DNA of 33,666 nt. It comes from Alphaproteobacteria bacterium. Its GTDB lineage: Bacteria > Pseudomonadota > Alphaproteobacteria > Sphingomonadales > Emcibacteraceae. The stretch is from NCBI GenBank assembly GCA_030428615.1, contig JAUIDN010000026.1, positions 1-33,666 of the forward strand, given 5' to 3'. Position 1 is the first letter of the stretch. The number at the start of each line of letters is the position of its first letter. Shown here in pieces: positions 1-8,466 of this stretch. The position numbers and the translations under genes are program-made. Below the pieces are notes generated by a model. It made no database searches. It was not told where the DNA came from and was given only the letters and a program-made list of their open reading frames with translations.

Positions 1-789
1 CAGCATCACATAACGGGTGTGTCGCTCCACCAGCGTGGCGATATAGCTATTATTGCTCCCGGCAATCAGATCCCCTTCCCAGTGGCCGGGGACCGCACGA
101 TCTTCCACCGATGCTGGGCGTTCCCGGATCGAAGCCATATTCTTAATCTGGCCAAGACCGCTATGTTTCATGGTTGAATGCTTTGATCTTCGGATTGTAC
201 GTTTTGTCCTAAGATACTGAAGCAGCTCCTTTTTCAGAACACCGCGTGCCTGAACAAATAAGCTTCTGTATATGACTTCGTGTGACACTTGGTTATGCTC
301 TTCCGCTCTGTATTTTCGCTTCAGCCATCCGGCAATCTGCTGTGGTGACCAGTGCTCTTTAAGCTTCCTGGCAACATTAAGCTGCAAAACACGGCTCTGC
401 GCAAGCTTGCACAGCTTGGGACGTTTTGAGCGATCCCATGCGGCCTGATCGGCGGAGGCGGCTCGATAGCGTTTACTGCCTTGATTGCGTTTGATCTCAC
501 GGCTGATCGTTGAGGCGGCACGACCCAGTTTAGCGGCTATGGCACGGATCGAAAACCCCGCGACAATGCCCCTTGAAATTTCTTCCCGTTCAGCAAGAGT
601 AAGGGACCACTTTGATCTCTTGCGTTCAGGAGGACGTATGCCGCCCGTGGGCGATAATATGCTGTATATTGATGAAGATGGTCGATCAAAATAGCGGCCA
701 ATATCCTTAAGACTATCGCCCTTCAACCACCGATCCCACATATATTTCTTCTGCTCTACCGTATATTTTATTCTCGTTCTGTAAGCCAT
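1..789 (-). CDS. IS30-family transposase, 3' end cut off by window edge
   Basis: Reading the minus strand from the ATG at 789 gives 263 uninterrupted residues (MAYRTRIKYTVEQKKYMWDR at the start) that continue past the window. Residues about 60-110 form the helix-turn-helix typical of IS30 transposases: LTLAEREEISRG, then IRAIAAKLGRAASTISREIK. Next comes the HWSPQQIAGWLKR segment, then VIYRSLFVQARGVLKKEL. Near the edge, PGHWEGDLIAG carries the first catalytic Asp of the DDE domain and TLVERHTRYVML follows. The rest of the DDE core (second D and the E) is outside the window. No frameshift or stop is seen, so the gene may be intact. A GAGGGAG stretch about 12 bases upstream of the ATG could be the ribosome binding site. 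The family call is secure; activity cannot be judged. Confidence 0.93.
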   Translation of the reverse strand, partial: MAYRTRIKYTVEQKKYMWDRWLKGDSLKDIGRYFDRPSSSIYSILSPTGGIRPPERKRSKWSLTLAEREEISRGIVAGFSIRAIAAKLGRAASTISREIKRNQGSKRYRAASADQAAWDRSKRPKLCKLAQSRVLQLNVARKLKEHWSPQQIAGWLKRKYRAEEHNQVSHEVIYRSLFVQARGVLKKELLQYLRTKRTIRRSKHSTMKHSGLGQIKNMASIRERPASVEDRAVPGHWEGDLIAGSNNSYIATLVERHTRYVML

Positions 790-851
790 ATCAATCACTC
801 CCTCTATAACTATATTAGAGTAAAGTGTTGCGCTCACCACTTGAGACCACC
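1..851 (-). mobile_element. IS30-family insertion sequence, truncated by window edge
   Basis: The element contains a minus-strand IS30-type transposase gene running off the left edge. On the right it ends in a short non-coding stretch at about 821-851 that should carry the terminal inverted repeat. I place the boundary at about 851 because the next 16 bases (852-867) exactly match one arm of a chromosomal palindromic repeat seen again at 4817-4832. The exact last base of the IS and the target duplication cannot be fixed, because the other end lies outside the window. Confidence 0.8.
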
Positions 852-867
852 ACCCAAAGCAGACATT
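852..867. repeat. Remnant arm of palindromic repeat at IS30 junction
   Basis: ACCCAAAGCAGACATT here is identical to 4817-4832, the right arm of the larger palindromic repeat at 4768-4832. It begins exactly where the IS30 element seems to end. This suggests that the IS inserted into a copy of the repeat and that only this arm remains on this side. Confidence 0.6.
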
Positions 868-978
868 AGACCAATAGCGAATTGACCGTAAAAAAGGAGT
901 AAAGTAAGCTCTTTTCATCACATGGGAAAATTTTATGTCAATTCTTCATTTTCATTTATTGCAGTGCGTTACAAATAG

Positions 979-993
979 AACTGGTTTCCAGTT
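979..993. promoter_or_regulatory. Candidate operator upstream of M20 hydrolase
   Basis: A perfect inverted repeat AACTGG-ttt-CCAGTT lies 46 bases before the start codon of the exported hydrolase gene. Its position fits a regulator site or a leader hairpin. No family is assigned, and chance occurrence is possible for 6-bp arms. Confidence 0.3.
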
Positions 994-1038
994 TAAATAG
1001 AAGCATAAAAATAAACTTTTAACATAGGGAAGTCAAAG

Positions 1039-2346
1039 ATGGCCAAATCACTGTTTATGAGTATTGCAACGTTGGTAATATTGAATGTTACCGGTCTCAA
1101 TCTTCTTGCTGCCGATGCACCGAAGGCAAATGCTGATCGCATGGAAGCGCGTATTATAGGGCTTGGTGAATTTGGCAAAAATGCGGATGGCGGTGTCGAC
1201 CGTGTTGCTTTTTCTGATGCTGATATCGCTGGTCGCAACCATATGATTGGTTTGATGAAAACGGCAGGTTTAGAAGTTCATGTCGATTATGCGGGCAATA
1301 TTATAGGTAAGCGCGCTGGTAAAAATCCAGCTCTAGCTACAATTACATTTGGTTCGCACATTGATAGTGTGCCGGGTGGGGGTAATTATGACGGTGATGT
1401 CGGGGTAATGGGGGCACTTGAAGTTGTTGACTTATTAAATGAAGCCGATATCACGACCGAACATCCGCTCGAAATGATTATATTCACTGCCGAAGAAAGC
1501 AGCATGATTGGGAGTAGAGCATTTACCGGCGACCTTTCAAAAAGAACTTTGGATAGTTTTACGAGTCCGGGGGACAGGCGGGATGGACTTGACCGTATTG
1601 GTGGTGATCATACCAGACTTAAAGAAGTCAGGCCCACAAACCCCGTCCATGCATTTGTTGAGCTCCATATTGAACAAGGGGGTATACTTGAACAGAAAAA
1701 CCTAAACATAGGCATAGTCGAAGGCATTGTCGGTATCAGCACATGGCCTGTTAAGGTGGAAGGTTTTGCAAACCACGCTGGCACAACCCCAATGCCGGGT
1801 AGGAGGGATGCCCTTGTCGCGGCATCCAAACTGATCATTGCCATTAATGAGCGCGCAACTCGTATGGAAGGCCGACAAGTAGCAACGGTTGGTCGAATAG
1901 AGGCTTTCCCGGGAGCATCAAATGTAATCCCGGGTACTGTGGAGTTTTCCCTTCAGATACGTGATCTTGATGCAGATAAAATTCAGCATCTCTTTGAAGT
2001 AATTCAGCAGGAAGCAAAGATGGTTGAGGTTGAAATGGATGTCAAAATCTCATTTGGAACATCAGGGGTGCCCGCGCCTGCACTGACTGATATAAGGTTA
2101 CGAAACCTCATTGAGCAATCAGCAAAAGATTTAGGACTTACATGTCAGCATATGCAGTCAGGGGCAGGGCATGACGCACAGCATATGGCACATTTTACAC
2201 CAACAGGTATGATATTCGTGCCAAGCAGGGGTGGTATAAGCCATTCTCCTAACGAATATACGTCCCCACAGGATATGGCAAACGGCGCGGATGTCCTCTT
2301 GCGTACAATATTGAAACTGGACGAAACAATATTTACCGAAGAATAA
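1039..2346 (+). CDS. Exported M20-family amidohydrolase (N-carbamoyl-L-amino acid hydrolase / allantoate amidohydrolase type)
   Basis: A 435-residue metal-dependent hydrolase of the Zn-peptidase M20 hydantoinase/carbamoylase (HyuC/AllC) family, expected to cleave a carbamoyl or ureido C-N bond. Visible motifs are GSHIDSVPGGGNYDGDVGV (metal ligands H107 and D118), TAEESSMIGSRAF (E152/E153), VELHIEQGGILE (H210), FANHAGTTPMPGRRDA in the lid domain, GAGHDAQHMA, and SRGGISHSPNEYTS with the last metal-binding His. The first ~25 residues (MAKSLFMSIATLVILNVTGL and following, to LLAADA) look like a signal peptide. That is unusual, because family members are normally cytoplasmic. AGGGA lies about 10 bases before the ATG. 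The TonB-dependent receptor gene starts 101 bases downstream on the same strand, so co-transcription and a shared scavenging role are plausible. The exact substrate (N-carbamoyl amino acid, allantoate, ureidoglycolate or beta-ureidopropionate) cannot be read from the sequence. Confidence 0.9.
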   Translation: MAKSLFMSIATLVILNVTGLNLLAADAPKANADRMEARIIGLGEFGKNADGGVDRVAFSDADIAGRNHMIGLMKTAGLEVHVDYAGNIIGKRAGKNPALATITFGSHIDSVPGGGNYDGDVGVMGALEVVDLLNEADITTEHPLEMIIFTAEESSMIGSRAFTGDLSKRTLDSFTSPGDRRDGLDRIGGDHTRLKEVRPTNPVHAFVELHIEQGGILEQKNLNIGIVEGIVGISTWPVKVEGFANHAGTTPMPGRRDALVAASKLIIAINERATRMEGRQVATVGRIEAFPGASNVIPGTVEFSLQIRDLDADKIQHLFEVIQQEAKMVEVEMDVKISFGTSGVPAPALTDIRLRNLIEQSAKDLGLTCQHMQSGAGHDAQHMAHFTPTGMIFVPSRGGISHSPNEYTSPQDMANGADVLLRTILKLDETIFTEE

Positions 2347-2447
2347 AAGTTGTATTATGTAACAAATTCCTCTCCCGTCATGTCTCTACACCTGACGCTA
2401 GGTATAGGGAAAGCAATTAAGATGACTTATGGAACGAGAATGGGTAA

Positions 2448-4661
2448 ATGAATAAGACAATTGTTGCGACGCTTTTTCTCACAACCGCTTTGGGAAATTG
2501 GATGACCAATGCTTTTTCAGCTGAAGAGATGGCCACCGACAGTTCAGTAGTTATTTATGATAAAGCTTATTTTGAAACTTTCTCGCCGGTTACCTTGCTT
2601 GATATGCTTCAAGCGGTACCGGGGGTGCCAGAAATTCTAAACGCAAACGAACAAAGAGCAAGACAGGCACAACGAACAGGTGGTGGTGGCCAACGCGGGT
2701 TTGGTTCTGGTGGCGATCAAATCCTGATGGATGGGAAACGCCTCGCCGGTAAAGCAAACAATATTAATGACACTCTTTCTCGAGTATCGGCGGTGCAAGT
2801 AGGGCATATTGAACTCATCCGCGGAGCGTCTAGCGGATTGGATGTTCAAAGTCAGGGTTTGGTAATCAATATCGTTATGACCGAAGGTGCGTCAACGTCG
2901 ACTACATTTTGGCAACTAAAAGGCGAATATACTCAGGGATATAAATTTCTTCCAGAATTTCTTATTTCTCACACCGGTTCTTTGCGAAAGTTTGACTACA
3001 CATTGAGCTACGAACGCAAGAACAACGGGTCTAAATTCGATATAGATGAAGAATTTTATGACCCTCTCGGTAATCAGAAGTCTACACAGACCATCAAGAA
3101 CGGGTCAACGCGCTTTGCGCACGGTTTTAATACTAACTTGGCTTATGAATTTGAGGACGGCGCGCGCCTCCGGCTTAACGGACTATATGAACCCAATGGG
3201 CAAAAAGGGACTGAGATTAGAGATAAGACAAGTGATATGTTGCGCCCGGTTGTCTGGGTTACTGATCGAGATGCCGACAAATGGGAAGTTGGCGGTGATT
3301 ATACCCGCTCTCTGGGCTTTCTTGGTAGCCTGAAGTTATTATTTGTTATAAATAGTAATAAAGAAGATTATCTGGTCGATCGGTTTAAGGGTACAGGCAG
3401 CCAAAAATACGAATATAGCCGGGACGATACGGATCTTGAACAATCGGAAAAAATCTTCCGCGGTTCTATCACGAAAGATATAGCAGACGGGCAATCCTTG
3501 GAAATTGGTGGAGAAGCGGCATATAATAAATTCAACAAAACTTTCGACAGTTTTAGCCGTTCAGATACAATCAGTGACTTATTAAATAATACCAGCGATA
3601 ACGTAAAAATAAAAGAAAACCGCTATGAGGTTTTTGCCAGTCACAGCTTTAATATTTCATCGGCAATGGTGCTACAAAGCTCGATTACCACAGAATTTTC
3701 GAAAATTGTGGCGGATAATGTACTTCCGGAGGGGCAAATAGATAGGCGCGATACCAGCTTCACCTATATCAAACCGAGATTTAATTTTCGTTATGACGTT
3801 ACCGAACAAGATCAAATTCGGCTCCTTGCGGAAAAACAAGTCAGCCAACTTGATTTTAATAATTTTGTCACCCGCTTTGACCAACTGGAACAGATTTTCA
3901 AGGTTGGTAATACCAATATCCGCCCCGAGCAAACTTGGGATTTTGCCGCCACTTATGAACATCGTCTACCTAATGACAGAGGTTCGTTTGAAGTTGAATT
4001 ATTTTACCGCAAATATACCGATCATATATCGGTTGTTGATTTTACAAATTATGTAGATTTTGCATTTAATCCTGTAGATTCAGATACATTCTTTGCCTTG
4101 CCCCCAGATATAGCGCTCCGTGATTTTGTTGATGATACCGGGGAAAGTTACGTCGCCAAATCAGGAAATATTCCAAAAGCCAACGCGTACGGCGTCAAAT
4201 TAAAAACCAATCTTCGTCTAGGTTTTATTGGAGTACCTAATGCGACGTTCAGCGTAAATTATACTTATGAAAGAAGACGAACCACAGACCAGTTTACCGG
4301 ACTTGAGCGTAATTTTGATCGATTGTCCGACCAGAACTGGACCATAAATTTCCGCCATGACATTCCAGAATATCAATTCACTCACGGCTTTGATTTTACC
4401 GCTAGAAGTGACTATACCAGAAATTATATTAACTTTTACTGGCCAAATAGCCCTGCAGCAAACATTAAAATATATGCTGAAAAAACGATCTTCTCTGATT
4501 ACAAATTACGACTGGAAGCAGAAGGCCTTCGTAAAACACGTGGTCTCGCAACCTCTTGGATCTACCACGATCATATCCGATTTAATGATCTAAATGAACG
4601 CAAGGAACAAAATTGGAAGCGTCTGACTGAATTGCGCATTTCAATACAGGGGTCGTTTTAG
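2448..4661 (+). CDS. TonB-dependent outer-membrane receptor
   Basis: A 737-residue TonB-dependent receptor for energised uptake of a scarce substrate across the outer membrane. Residues 1-25 form a signal peptide (ending near AFSAEE). A plug domain follows, recognisable from TLLDMLQAVPGVPEI, a Gly-rich RGFGSGGDQILMDGKRLAGK segment, VGHIELIRGASS and GLVINIVM. The remaining ~560 residues have the alternating aromatic/polar pattern of a 22-strand beta-barrel and end in Phe (SIQGSF), the usual outer-membrane insertion signal. The QRTGGGGQRGFGSGGD stretch in the plug is richer in Gly than usual. I see no N-terminal STN signalling domain. It follows the exported M20 hydrolase by 101 bases, which suggests import of that enzyme's substrate or product. 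Substrate unknown. Confidence 0.92.
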   Translation: MNKTIVATLFLTTALGNWMTNAFSAEEMATDSSVVIYDKAYFETFSPVTLLDMLQAVPGVPEILNANEQRARQAQRTGGGGQRGFGSGGDQILMDGKRLAGKANNINDTLSRVSAVQVGHIELIRGASSGLDVQSQGLVINIVMTEGASTSTTFWQLKGEYTQGYKFLPEFLISHTGSLRKFDYTLSYERKNNGSKFDIDEEFYDPLGNQKSTQTIKNGSTRFAHGFNTNLAYEFEDGARLRLNGLYEPNGQKGTEIRDKTSDMLRPVVWVTDRDADKWEVGGDYTRSLGFLGSLKLLFVINSNKEDYLVDRFKGTGSQKYEYSRDDTDLEQSEKIFRGSITKDIADGQSLEIGGEAAYNKFNKTFDSFSRSDTISDLLNNTSDNVKIKENRYEVFASHSFNISSAMVLQSSITTEFSKIVADNVLPEGQIDRRDTSFTYIKPRFNFRYDVTEQDQIRLLAEKQVSQLDFNNFVTRFDQLEQIFKVGNTNIRPEQTWDFAATYEHRLPNDRGSFEVELFYRKYTDHISVVDFTNYVDFAFNPVDSDTFFALPPDIALRDFVDDTGESYVAKSGNIPKANAYGVKLKTNLRLGFIGVPNATFSVNYTYERRRTTDQFTGLERNFDRLSDQNWTINFRHDIPEYQFTHGFDFTARSDYTRNYINFYWPNSPAANIKIYAEKTIFSDYKLRLEAEGLRKTRGLATSWIYHDHIRFNDLNERKEQNWKRLTELRISIQGSF

Positions 4662-4767
4662 GGGACATCAATCTAGTACCGTTTTGGCAATTTTAATTTA
4701 TTGGTTGATAAAGGTCATCTTAGCGAATGGGGTGAGTTAGATTATTAGTGCGAGATTGACTAATTTG

Positions 4768-4832
4768 AACGTCCGCTTTGGGTCGTTAGGAGACACTCAC
4801 ACTATGACCGCTTCCGACCCAAAGCAGACATT
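4768..4832. repeat. Palindromic intergenic repeat (full copy)
   Basis: The left arm AACGTCCGCTTTGGGTCG (4768-4785) and right arm CGACCCAAAGCAGACATT (4815-4832) are inverted copies matching at 16 of 18 positions, with a 29-base spacer. Related copies occur at 852-867 and 5334-5363. It resembles a REP/MITE-like intergenic element. It lies downstream of the TonB receptor gene and just beyond the stop of the small membrane protein gene, and could form a hairpin in either transcript. Confidence 0.7.
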
Positions 4833-4838
4833 GAAAGA

Positions 4839-5267
4839 TTAAGTTAAACGGTGTTTTAACAACTTGTATAAAAGTGCAATATATATCAAGCACTTCATAG
4901 TGTTAATTAGGAAACTTGATGCAAAATATAAATTAACAGACGGAAAGTCTGCGAAAAATTCTATATAAATGCCACTCAAACTGAACTCATGCAGTAGACT
5001 TGCGATAAGATAAATAGAAAACAGGATCATCATCGCAGTTGCTTTCTTAAGATACTGAATGAAGAAATCTAACCTTTTCAATATCAATACAATAAAACAA
5101 AATGCTGCAACGTTTAGGATGATGAATATATCTAAGTTCTCGATGACGGTCATCTCGCCGAAAAAAACTCGAATTACTACATTTACTAAATTTGGTGTTA
5201 CAAGAAAAATTGAGATTATAATTGCTTCGAATAACGCCTTGCCATTTAATTTAACGTTTTCATTCAT
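4839..5267 (-). CDS. Small polytopic membrane protein, unknown function
   Basis: 142 residues with about four hydrophobic segments, at roughly 12-35, 46-62, 76-93 and 105-135, joined by short charged loops (ILKRLDFFIQYLKK, LLKHRLT at the C-terminus). A GGGGAG ribosome binding site lies eight bases before the ATG at 5267, which supports a real gene. I recognise no family. It is isolated between inverted copies of the palindromic repeat at 4804-4832 and 5334-5363. It is rich in A/T codons (Ile, Leu, Phe, Asn) relative to the neighbouring mutase and metH genes, so recent acquisition is possible. The downstream gene on the same strand's upstream side is the beta-lactamase, with no evident functional link. 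Confidence 0.65.
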   Translation of the reverse strand: MNENVKLNGKALFEAIIISIFLVTPNLVNVVIRVFFGEMTVIENLDIFIILNVAAFCFIVLILKRLDFFIQYLKKATAMMILFSIYLIASLLHEFSLSGIYIEFFADFPSVNLYFASSFLINTMKCLIYIALLYKLLKHRLT

Positions 5268-5333
5268 ATCGATTGCTCCCCAGTTGCTGAAATGTATCAG
5301 ATGGCAATTGGTGGGTCTACCTAGTATTATTCG

Positions 5334-5363
5334 AACGTCTACTTCGGGTCGTTAGCGGTCATT
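5334..5363. repeat. Palindromic intergenic repeat (second copy, inverted)
   Basis: AACGTCTACTTCGGGTCG at 5334-5351, followed by TTAGCGGTCAT, matches the reverse complement of 4804-4832 at 24 of 29 positions. The two copies therefore flank the 142-residue membrane-protein gene as inverted repeats. This copy lies between that gene and the beta-lactamase stop codon. Confidence 0.6.
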
Positions 5364-5376
5364 CAAAATTATTGTT

Positions 5377-6174
5377 TTATAAAACTTTCAAAGCTTTCAG
5401 CGCCGCCTTGCCAAGCTCTATCCTTTTGGGAGCATCGACAATTTCATCCATATCAAGATTAAGTGCGAAGGCATAAATATTACCCCCACGGTTAACCCAT
5501 CCAACCCACCAGCCAATGCCGGGGTCAGTCGCGGTCTGCCAGCCGGTTTTTGCATGGAGCGACCATTCATCCGACTTTTCAATTTCAAGAATTTCCACAA
5601 CCGCTTTTTGATTATTTATAGGATAGTTCAATTTATTTTGAGTGAGTTTTGATACAAATAAAACCTGCTCAATTGCGCTGATTTCAAGTGGCCCATCCAG
5701 CCAGAACCTGTCAACCACCTGCCCTATATTCTGATTACCATATTCAAGCCTGCTGATATTTTCCTGCATTCTCGCCAGTCCGATACGACGGGCAAGTTCC
5801 TGAAAGATTGGCACATTTGATATTTTGATCGCGTCCCTTAGCGACATATCCTTTTCCCATGCTTTGATAAATTGCTCACCGCCGCCATAAGGCAAAATTT
5901 CATCAACGTCCTTTACCGCACCGACAGAGATACCGATTAAGCTGTTGGCTATTTTATATGTTGAGGCGGGTATATATCTTGTCTCTGCTCTTTCCCGGTT
6001 AAAGCCGGTAAACTGGTCGGCTGATACATCATAAAGAACGAAGGTCCCGGTCACATCAGCTTCTTTAAAAAGCTCCCCAATTTCGTTGTTTTCCACCCAA
6101 TCCGTTGCGTGCGCTTGGTAGCAAAGAAATAATAGACATAGTGGAAGAAACTTTAATTTGAACCTTAACATCAT
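5377..6174 (-). CDS. Class D (OXA-type) serine beta-lactamase
   Basis: A 265-residue class D beta-lactamase that hydrolyses beta-lactams through an acyl-serine intermediate with a carboxylated lysine. Residues 1-23 are a signal peptide (ending AHA), placing it in the periplasm. All class D signatures are present: S71-T-Y-K74 with nucleophile and general base, S119-N-V121, Y145-G-N147, W158 in FWLDGPL (omega-loop Trp that stabilises the carbamate) and K209-T-G211. The length fits the 260-275 norm. Two ATGs are adjacent at 6174 and 6171; either is possible. No integron site, IS or resistance partner lies next to it, so it looks like an intrinsic chromosomal gene, although a palindromic repeat copy sits just past its stop. 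The substrate range, including carbapenems, cannot be decided from motifs alone. Confidence 0.95.
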   Translation of the reverse strand: MMLRFKLKFLPLCLLFLCYQAHATDWVENNEIGELFKEADVTGTFVLYDVSADQFTGFNRERAETRYIPASTYKIANSLIGISVGAVKDVDEILPYGGGEQFIKAWEKDMSLRDAIKISNVPIFQELARRIGLARMQENISRLEYGNQNIGQVVDRFWLDGPLEISAIEQVLFVSKLTQNKLNYPINNQKAVVEILEIEKSDEWSLHAKTGWQTATDPGIGWWVGWVNRGGNIYAFALNLDMDEIVDAPKRIELGKAALKALKVL

Positions 6175-6249
6175 GAAATATTGACCTTTTTTGCAGTTAT
6201 TTTTAACATTCGGAAAAATTTATTTTTATAATATGGCCGTTTTGAGACT

Positions 6250-8388
6250 TTAAAAACTTTCCTGCAAAACATCCAGTATTTTTGATGCCGCTTCGGGGAT
6301 GTTGGTTCCGGGGCCAAATATTGCCGATACACCCGCATCATATAATTCATCGTAATCCTGCGCGGGAATAACCCCGCCTGCCACAACCAGAATATCATCC
6401 GCTCCTTCGCTCTTTAATGCTTTGATCAAGCTCGGGATAAGCGTTTTGTGTCCGGCGGCTTGCGACGAAACGCCGATGATGTGAACGTCATTTTCAATCG
6501 CTTCTTTTGCTGTTTCCACAGGTGTCTGGAAAAGTGGCCCCACATCAACATCAAAACCAATATCGGCAAAAGCCGTTGCAATTATCTTCGCGCCACGATC
6601 ATGCCCGTCCTGGCCCATTTTGGCGACCAGTATGCGGGGTCGACGGCCAACTTTTTCAGCAAAATCACTTACTTTTTTCTGTATGTCCACGTAATTTTCA
6701 TCCCCTTTAAATGCACCGCCATAAACACCTGAAATCGACCTGACTTCTGCCTTGTGGCGGCCGAACACCGTTTCCATCGCGTCGGATATTTCACCAAGTG
6801 TCGCGCGCGCGCGCGCCGCATCAATTGCCTTCGCCAGAAGATTACCGCCATCCCTGGCTGCGTTTGTTAAGGCCTTTAGCGCCGCTTCGCATTCCTTAGC
6901 ATTGCGCTTCTTTTTTACTGTCTTAAGTTTTTTTATCTGCGCTTTACGGACGGCAATGTTATCAATTTTAAGGATATTTATATCATCCTCTTCCGCAAGA
7001 CGGTATTTATTGACACCGACCACCGTTTCTTCACCCTTGTCTATCCTCGCCTGCTTTAGCGCAGCAGCTTTTTCGATATTCAATTTTGGAAGGCCTTTTT
7101 CAACCGCTTTAGTCATGCCACCCATATCTTCTATTTCTGAAATGATTTTCCATGCTTCCTGCACCAGATCATTTGTAAGGCTCTCCACATAATAAGAGCC
7201 CCCCAACGGATCAACCACATTTGTCATACCTGTTTCTTCCTGTAGAATGATCTGTGTATTTCTGGCGATCCTTGCCGATGCGTCCGTAGGCAGGGCCATG
7301 GCTTCATCAAATGAATTGGTATGCAGCGACTGTGTCCCGCCAAGCATTGACGCCATGGCTTCTATGGTTGTGCGGACCACATTATTGTATGGGTCCTTTT
7401 CAGTCAGCGATGCGCCCGATGTCTGACAATGGGTTCTGAGCATCATGCTTTTTGGATTTTTTGCGCCAAAATTTTCCATAATCTGGGCCCATATTGTCCG
7501 CGCGGCACGAAGTTTTGCCACCTCCATAAAGAAATTCATTCCAATTGCAAAAAAGAAGCTGAGACGCGGTGCAAAATCATCAATATCAAGGCCCTTTTTC
7601 ATCGCCGTCCTGACATATTCCATTCCGTTTGCCAGTGTATAGGCCAGCTCCTGAAGCTGTGTGGCGCCCGCTTCCTGCATATGATAACCGGATATAGAGA
7701 TGCTGTTATATTTCGGCATTTCCCTGGACGTATATTCAATAATATCGCTGACGATCCGCATGCTGGGTTCCGGCGGGTAGATATAAGTATTGCGCACCAT
7801 AAATTCTTTTAAAATGTCATTTTGTATCGTGCCACTTAACTGATCGCGCTTTACCCCCTGTTCCTCGGCGGCCACAATATAAAATGCCAGACACGGAATA
7901 ACCGCGCCATTCATCGTCATAGATACCGACATTTTATCAAGGGGAATACCGCCAAACAGAATTTTCATATCTTCCACGGTGTCAATAGCAACACCCGCTT
8001 TACCGACATCGCCTTCTACGCGCTCATGATCACTGTCATATCCACGGTGGGTTGCCAGATCGAAAGCGACCGAAAGCCCCATCTGACCCGCCTCAAGATT
8101 TCGGTGGTAAAATGCGTTACTTTCTTCTGCGGTCGAGAAACCGGCATATTGCCTTATTGTCCAAGGCCTGCCCGCATACATGCTTCCACGGATGCCCCGG
8201 GTATAAGGGAAAAAACCGGGCAGGTTTCCAACATGTGGTATTTCGCTCGTATCCTGATCGGTATAAATCGGCTTTACAACAATCCCTTCCGGCGTTTCCC
8301 AGCTCAGATCATCAATCTGCTTGCCGCGCAGTTCACCCGAAACAAGCTTGCGCCAGTCGGAAATGGTTTCAGGCTTTTTAATTGTCAT
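6250..8388 (-). CDS. scpA: Methylmalonyl-CoA mutase, full-length catalytic subunit
   Basis: Adenosylcobalamin-dependent interconversion of methylmalonyl-CoA and succinyl-CoA in propionate, odd-chain and branched-chain catabolism or the ethylmalonyl-CoA pathway. The N-terminal TIM barrel holds [20 protein letters not shown], with the active-site Tyr, and [14 protein letters not shown], with the catalytic His. The C-terminal cobalamin domain has DGHDRG with the cobalt-coordinating His, followed by [14 protein letters not shown] and VVAGGVIP. At 712 residues it matches the self-sufficient large subunit. I prefer the ATG at 8388. A GTG at 8397 would add MLK but has no ribosome binding site, while GGTG lies six bases before the ATG. 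MetH, another B12 enzyme, lies just upstream on the same strand, separated by 78 bases and a terminator-like hairpin. No partner subunit, epimerase or MeaB gene is seen in the window. Confidence 0.96.
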   Translation of the reverse strand: MTIKKPETISDWRKLVSGELRGKQIDDLSWETPEGIVVKPIYTDQDTSEIPHVGNLPGFFPYTRGIRGSMYAGRPWTIRQYAGFSTAEESNAFYHRNLEAGQMGLSVAFDLATHRGYDSDHERVEGDVGKAGVAIDTVEDMKILFGGIPLDKMSVSMTMNGAVIPCLAFYIVAAEEQGVKRDQLSGTIQNDILKEFMVRNTYIYPPEPSMRIVSDIIEYTSREMPKYNSISISGYHMQEAGATQLQELAYTLANGMEYVRTAMKKGLDIDDFAPRLSFFFAIGMNFFMEVAKLRAARTIWAQIMENFGAKNPKSMMLRTHCQTSGASLTEKDPYNNVVRTTIEAMASMLGGTQSLHTNSFDEAMALPTDASARIARNTQIILQEETGMTNVVDPLGGSYYVESLTNDLVQEAWKIISEIEDMGGMTKAVEKGLPKLNIEKAAALKQARIDKGEETVVGVNKYRLAEEDDINILKIDNIAVRKAQIKKLKTVKKKRNAKECEAALKALTNAARDGGNLLAKAIDAARARATLGEISDAMETVFGRHKAEVRSISGVYGGAFKGDENYVDIQKKVSDFAEKVGRRPRILVAKMGQDGHDRGAKIIATAFADIGFDVDVGPLFQTPVETAKEAIENDVHIIGVSSQAAGHKTLIPSLIKALKSEGADDILVVAGGVIPAQDYDELYDAGVSAIFGPGTNIPEAASKILDVLQESF

Positions 8389-8406
8389 TTTCAGCACCGT
8401 GTGAAT

Positions 8407-8432
8407 AAAATGTTACTGATGAGTAGCATTTT
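8407..8432 (-). terminator. Terminator-like hairpin downstream of metH
   Basis: On the minus strand AAAATGCTACT pairs with AGTAACATTTT around a CATC loop: 11 pairs with one mismatch, ending in a T-rich arm. It lies about 35 bases past the metH stop and just before the mutase start codon, so it probably ends or attenuates the met transcript. Confidence 0.45.
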
Positions 8433-8466
8433 ATAGAAGAAACGGCTGCAGCACAAGATTTAATAG

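Noticed and set aside
6752-7192. Plus-strand ORF of 146 codons inside the mutase gene
   Set aside because: Antisense to a strongly conserved mutase region, low-complexity Ser/Ala/Phe composition and no family motif; a coding shadow.
8398-8466. Possible cobalamin riboswitch next to the two B12 enzymes
   Set aside because: Only 69-78 bases separate the genes, too short for a B12 aptamer. I see only a terminator-like hairpin. The leader of the met operon (14051-14267) also shows no B12-box-like pattern.
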